NCBI RefSeq assembly: GCF_003730275.1
Contig: NZ_QTTA01000020.1
Span: 79,538 to 143,537, forward strand
DNA length: 64,000 bases
Origin: Brevundimonas halotolerans
GTDB taxonomy: Bacteria > Pseudomonadota > Alphaproteobacteria > Caulobacterales > Caulobacteraceae
Reading direction: 5' to 3'
Shown here: in pieces, positions 62,697 through 64,000 of the stretch
Numbering within the stretch: the first letter of the stretch is position 1
How the letters are laid out: each line of letters begins with the position of its first letter
Program-made: the position numbers and the translations under genes
The notes under the pieces: generated by a model
What the model saw: only the letters and a program-made list of their open reading frames with translations
Databases searched by the model: none
Told to the model about the DNA's origin: nothing

Positions 62697-63605
62697 TCAG
62701 GCGCCCAAGGCTTTCTGCAGCTTGCCCAGTTCGATCATGCCCTGGGCTGCACCCATCTCCGGCACGATCTCGTCCGAACGGTCCGAGATATCGCCAAAAC
62801 GGGCCGCAACCTGTTCGCGGGCGTCGGCGCCGGTCGCACGGATGCCCTGCGTCAGGGTCACATAGGCGCGCTCGAACCCGCCGGCCCCGGCGGCCAGGAT
62901 ACAGCGGGTGGGCGCGTCCTCGCTGACCAGATGCACCAGCCCCGGCGACACCAGTTCCGGCCCCAGTTGATCCAGCGGCAGGGCCGCGCCCAGATCCTCG
63001 GTCATACGGGTATGGGCCGTGGGCGCCAGACAGTTTACGCGGATATCGTTCTTGGCGCCCTCGATCGACAGGGTTTGCATCAGCCCGACCAGTGCCATCT
63101 TGGCGGCACCATAGTTGGACTGGCCGAAATTGCCGTACAGGCCGGAGGAGGAGGTCGTCATGACGATGCGGCCATAGTTCTGCAGGCGCATGATCTCCCA
63201 CACGGCCTTGGTGCAGTTCACCGCCCCCATCAGATGGACGTCCACGACAAAGCGGAAATCGTCCAGATTCATCTTGGCAAAAGACTTGTCGCGCAGCACG
63301 CCGGCGTTGTTGACCAGAATATCGACGCGGCCCCAGCGCTCCATGGTCCGCGCCACCATGGCCTCGACGGCGGCATAGTCGGTGACCGAGGCGCCGTCGG
63401 CCATGGCCTCGCCGCCCAGGGTCTCGATTTCCTTGACCACGTCCTCGGCAGCGGTCAGCGATCCGCCGGTGCCGTCGCGGGCACCGCCAAGATCATTGAT
63501 GACAACCTTTGCGCCCCGTTCAGCCAGCGCCAGGGCATGGCAACGGCCCAGTCCGCCGCCCGCGCCGGTGACGATGGCCACCCTTCCGTCCAGTTCCTGC
63601 CGCAT
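62697..63605 (-). CDS. SDR-family 3-hydroxyacyl-CoA dehydrogenase-like protein
   Basis: This is a 302-residue short-chain dehydrogenase of the peroxisomal MFE-2/HSD17B4 type. The NAD site is AIVTGAGGGLGRCHALALAE; INDLGGARDGTGGS is typical of this subgroup. The catalytic Ser is in VMTTSSSGLYGNFGQ with YGAAK next (Tyr, Lys), and LVNNAGVLRDKSFAKM is conserved. It likely oxidises 3-hydroxyacyl-CoA before the thiolase step. The ATG at 63605 is the first credible start. Confidence 0.87.
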   Translation of the reverse strand: MRQELDGRVAIVTGAGGGLGRCHALALAERGAKVVINDLGGARDGTGGSLTAAEDVVKEIETLGGEAMADGASVTDYAAVEAMVARTMERWGRVDILVNNAGVLRDKSFAKMNLDDFRFVVDVHLMGAVNCTKAVWEIMRLQNYGRIVMTTSSSGLYGNFGQSNYGAAKMALVGLMQTLSIEGAKNDIRVNCLAPTAHTRMTEDLGAALPLDQLGPELVSPGLVHLVSEDAPTRCILAAGAGGFERAYVTLTQGIRATGADAREQVAARFGDISDRSDEIVPEMGAAQGMIELGKLQKALGA

Positions 63606-63813
63606 CCGGGCGTCTCCCCTAATGGTGAATGGCCTCTCCTAGCAGGAGATTGGCGCCCCGAAATGGGGATTTGTGTTGAAATCGGGCCACAGTCGCGCCA
63701 CCGATGCGTCAATTCCGGAACTCGAACAGCATAATCCCGTTCGATGCTTGGAGCCGCCCGTGTAAGCAGGGGCACACTGTCAAGTTTGACGATCAGAATT
63801 TAGAGGGATGAGC

Positions 63814-64000
63814 ATGAAGGTAAAACTTCTCGCCAGCGTCGCCGCAGCCGGCCTTTTCGCCGCAGGTGCGGCTTCGGCTGAGCCGAATGGCTGGTATGGC
63901 GCGGTAGACGCGGGTTGGCACAAGGCCAACGACGTTTACGGCTTCGACACGGCCCGGCCCAATGGCTATGACTTCGAGGTCAAGGAAGGCTGGGCGGCGT
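63814..64000 (+). CDS. Outer-membrane protein, OmpA-like N-terminus (3' truncated)
   Basis: Only the first ~62 residues are in the window. They form a signal peptide (MKVKLLASVAAAGLFAAGAA, cut near SAE) and the start of a beta-barrel (NGWYGAVDAGWHKANDVY). This opening is typical of OmpA-family porin-like proteins in Caulobacterales. AGAGGG lies six bases before the ATG at 63814; an in-frame ATG at 63808 would be too close to it. No other feature is seen in 63606-63800. Confidence 0.7.
   Translation, partial: MKVKLLASVAAAGLFAAGAASAEPNGWYGAVDAGWHKANDVYGFDTARPNGYDFEVKEGWAA

Overview
The window is ordinary chromosomal sequence from a GC-rich alphaproteobacterium of the Caulobacterales. It reads as a Caulobacter relative, and Brevundimonas is my best guess. 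The evidence is a cpaCDEFGH (tad) pilus operon, a gcrA cell-cycle regulator with GANTC (CcrM) sites upstream, a podJ-type polar organiser that begins with the family's typical N-terminus, and the rpmH-rnpA-yidC-yihA block. I see no prophage, insertion sequence, CRISPR array, plasmid gene or rRNA operon.

Layout. Positions 1-7 kb hold the 3' part of the tad/cpa pilus operon, entered inside the secretin gene. Positions 7-14.5 kb hold an SRPBCC protein, two MFS exporters, a small ferredoxin-like protein, an exported M20 amidohydrolase, dapE, a cupin, an unnamed membrane protein and an atypical tRNA-Lys. Positions 14.6-21 kb hold dcd, apaG, gcrA, an ABC-2 permease and argD/argF; the two arg genes are separated by the relic of a repeat-flanked GxxExxY gene. 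Positions 21-27 kb hold small stress or membrane genes, podJ, and a TauE/SafE - TIGR02186 - lipoprotein set. Positions 27-33 kb are a minus-strand run: a DinG-type helicase, a DUF2125 protein, an unknown protein and hisC. After 0.5 kb packed with repeats, positions 33.5-37 kb hold a GST, a cytochrome b / Tat molybdoenzyme pair and a serine hydrolase.

Positions 37-41 kb hold nrdB and nrdA, each behind a pair of NrdR-box-like sites 31 bp apart. Between them is a TMEM165/GDT1 cation exporter behind what I read as a yybP-ykoY manganese riboswitch. Positions 41-49 kb hold an LpxR-like barrel, gamma-glutamyltransferase, tRNA-Arg, a Tat-exported esterase, an orphan histidine kinase overlapping a TVP38 protein, then rpmH, rnpA, yidC and yihA. 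Positions 52-57 kb hold a polysaccharide export set (outer-membrane export lipoprotein, two GT4 glycosyltransferases, KpsF). Positions 57-61 kb hold a translationally coupled otsB - GH15 - otsA trehalose operon. The window ends with a thiolase, an SDR dehydrogenase and the start of an outer-membrane protein.

Most of the novelty lies between genes. gcrA, podJ and nrdA all carry a TCCACAG (DnaA-box-like) sequence plus at least one GANTC site upstream, which fits a shared cell-cycle programme. There are also several families of dispersed hairpin repeats; one shows a compensatory base-pair change between copies. I did not find a convincing undescribed multi-gene system.
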